From Azospirillum sp. (GTDB lineage Bacteria; Pseudomonadota; Alphaproteobacteria; Azospirillales; Azospirillaceae): a stretch of 64,000 bases of DNA. A program made the translations under genes and the position numbers. Below are positions 63,035 to 64,000 of the stretch, one piece after another (the stretch's first letter is position 1; every line of letters starts with the position of its first letter). The stretch spans positions 56,740-120,739 of the forward strand of contig JAIXPD010000052.1 in assembly GCA_027486405.1 (NCBI GenBank). The letters are read 5' to 3'. The notes beneath the pieces are model-generated. The model searched no databases. It was not told the DNA's origin and saw nothing but the letters and a program-made list of their open reading frames with translations.

Positions 63035-63898
63035 ATGCCCAGCTATCCCGCCGCCTACCAGGCCACCAAGGGGTCCGCCCTGGATGTGGACCGCGCCTTT
63101 TACCAGCGCATCGCCGACCAGACCGATGGGCGCGAGCTGGTCGAAACTCTGGTCGTGCCGATCCGGTCGGGACGGGCCTGGACGGTTCCCGCCGGGCATG
63201 TCTTCCGCATCGTCACCATCGACGGGCCGCAAGTGGCCGATTTGAACATCTGGAACCGCCACGACCCGCGCGAACGGCTGTGGGCGTCGCGCACCCGCCA
63301 GCTTCAGCAGGCCCATGTCAGCACCCACGACCGGCTGTGGTCGACCCTGCCCTTCCTGCGCCCGCTGGTGACGATCACCAAGGACACGCTGGCCGATTAC
63401 GGCATCGACGAGCATGGCGGCCGCGTTCATGACCTGTTGGGCACGCGCTGCGATCCCTACGTCAATCGCATGCTGACGGGGGAGGATTTCCACCATCATT
63501 GCCATTCCAACCTGACGCGCGCGGTCGCCCCCTATGGCCTGACCGAATTCGACGTGCACGACGTGCTGAACGTCTTCCAAGTCACCGGCCTGAACGCGCA
63601 GGACAAGTATTTCATGAAGGCGTGCCCGGCCAAACAGGGCGACTTCCTGGAATTCTTCGCCGAAATCGATCTGCTCTGCGCCCTGTCCACCTGCCCCGGC
63701 GGTGATCTCAGCGTGCCATTGTGGGGGCCGGACGCCCGCGACCCGCTGGAGGTCTGCCGCCCGCTGGGGGTGGAGGTCTACCGCGTCGATCCCGCGCTGC
63801 TGGACGGCTGGCAATCGCCGCCGGTCGCCGCCTATCGCGGCAACCACGGCCTGACCCTGCCGACGCCGCCCTGGGAGAAAGGCAGGGCAATCGCTTGA
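63035..63898 (+). CDS. DUF1989 (urea carboxylase-associated) family protein
   Basis: The 287-residue protein matches DUF1989, whose members are linked to urea amidolyase or nitrogen metabolism. VPAGHVFRIVTIDGPQVADLNIWN and FHHHCHSNLTRAVAPYGLTEFDVHDVLNVFQVTGLN are family blocks, the second with a His-rich metal-binding pattern. No urea carboxylase gene is in the window. Its last codons (Arg-Ala-Ile-Ala) and stop overlap the terminal repeat of a MITE that begins at 63883, so the C-terminus may have been rewritten by insertion. Confidence 0.85.
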   Translation: MPSYPAAYQATKGSALDVDRAFYQRIADQTDGRELVETLVVPIRSGRAWTVPAGHVFRIVTIDGPQVADLNIWNRHDPRERLWASRTRQLQQAHVSTHDRLWSTLPFLRPLVTITKDTLADYGIDEHGGRVHDLLGTRCDPYVNRMLTGEDFHHHCHSNLTRAVAPYGLTEFDVHDVLNVFQVTGLNAQDKYFMKACPAKQGDFLEFFAEIDLLCALSTCPGGDLSVPLWGPDARDPLEVCRPLGVEVYRVDPALLDGWQSPPVAAYRGNHGLTLPTPPWEKGRAIA

Positions 63899-64000
63899 AG
63901 CATTGGGCACCCGACCAGAACAAGAATGGACACGGATTCCACGGATTTTTTCACGGATTTCGCGGAACCCGTCTCAGAGCCACTCTGTTTGCGATTGTGC
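63883..64000. mobile_element. MITE-like element, copy C (left end, cut by window edge)
   Basis: It begins CAGGGCAATCGCTTGAA, an exact match to the terminal repeat of copies A and B. The next ~100 bases align with copy A (shared AACAAGAATGGACACG and CACGGATTTCGCGGAAC). The right end is outside the window. Ten bases before it (GGGAGAAAGG, 63873-63882) should recur after the right end if it transposed like the others. Confidence 0.85.

Overview
The window is GC-rich bacterial chromosome from a motile, flagellated alphaproteobacterium, most likely a Rhodospirillales/Azospirillum-like organism. The evidence is the alphaproteobacterial cell-cycle set (CtrA, the phosphotransferase ChpT, and the GANTC methylase CcrM), a cheA-cheW-cheY-cheB-cheR operon in the order I recall for the Azospirillum Che1 system, and two cold-shock genes, one of them of the two-domain alphaproteobacterial type. 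The species cannot be fixed from the sequence alone. I saw no rRNA, tRNA, CRISPR array, prophage or intact transposase.

Layout. 1-5 kb: the end of a GNAT acetyltransferase, a threonine dehydratase/serine racemase-like enzyme, a PhzF enzyme, a YgiQ radical-SAM protein and a lone phage-tail-tube-like protein. 5-11 kb: a 1.6-thousand-residue glycosyltransferase fusion (TPR, O-GlcNAc-transferase-like, heptosyltransferase-like and an unrecognised C-terminal module) translationally coupled to an FkbM methyltransferase. 11-17 kb: an MFS exporter, divergent GH4 and GH1 glycosidases, and an SbmA/ABCD-type transporter whose ATPase motifs are all degenerate. 17-25 kb: NlpC/P60 hydrolase, GST, glyoxalase II, a methyltransferase, a soluble chemoreceptor with a CdaR-type sensor, an RBBP9-like hydrolase, ispE and corA.

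25-37 kb is an aromatic-acid module. A Liv-type ABC transporter (livK-H-M-G-F) diverges from pcaI-J-F-L-B and then pcaH-G. Together the pca genes encode every step from protocatechuate to succinyl-CoA and acetyl-CoA. The shared promoter region holds sequences close to the PcaR (IclR-family) box, which suggests that uptake and catabolism are co-regulated.

37-47 kb: folB, ccrM with a dense GANTC cluster around its start, rnhB, a double cNMP-binding protein, a YchJ-like SEC-C protein, a double cold-shock protein, a ferredoxin-type reductase plus hybrid cluster protein gene pair under a perfect FNR/DNR-type palindrome, tyrA, and an orphan solute-binding protein. 47-60 kb: fliI-fliJ, ctrA, cspA, the che operon, chpT, a DUF3553 gene and a histidine kinase. 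60-64 kb: a phytase-like lipoprotein, rpoH, a GntR/FCD regulator with a 30-bp perfect palindrome at its start, and a DUF1989 protein.

The main mobile signal is a small non-coding element family present three times (23127-23373, 37607-37781, and 63883 to the window end). Copies share a terminal inverted repeat beginning CAGGGC and ending in CTTGAA. The two complete copies are flanked by 9-10 bp direct repeats, as expected of transposed MITEs. The third copy supplies the last codons and stop of a gene.
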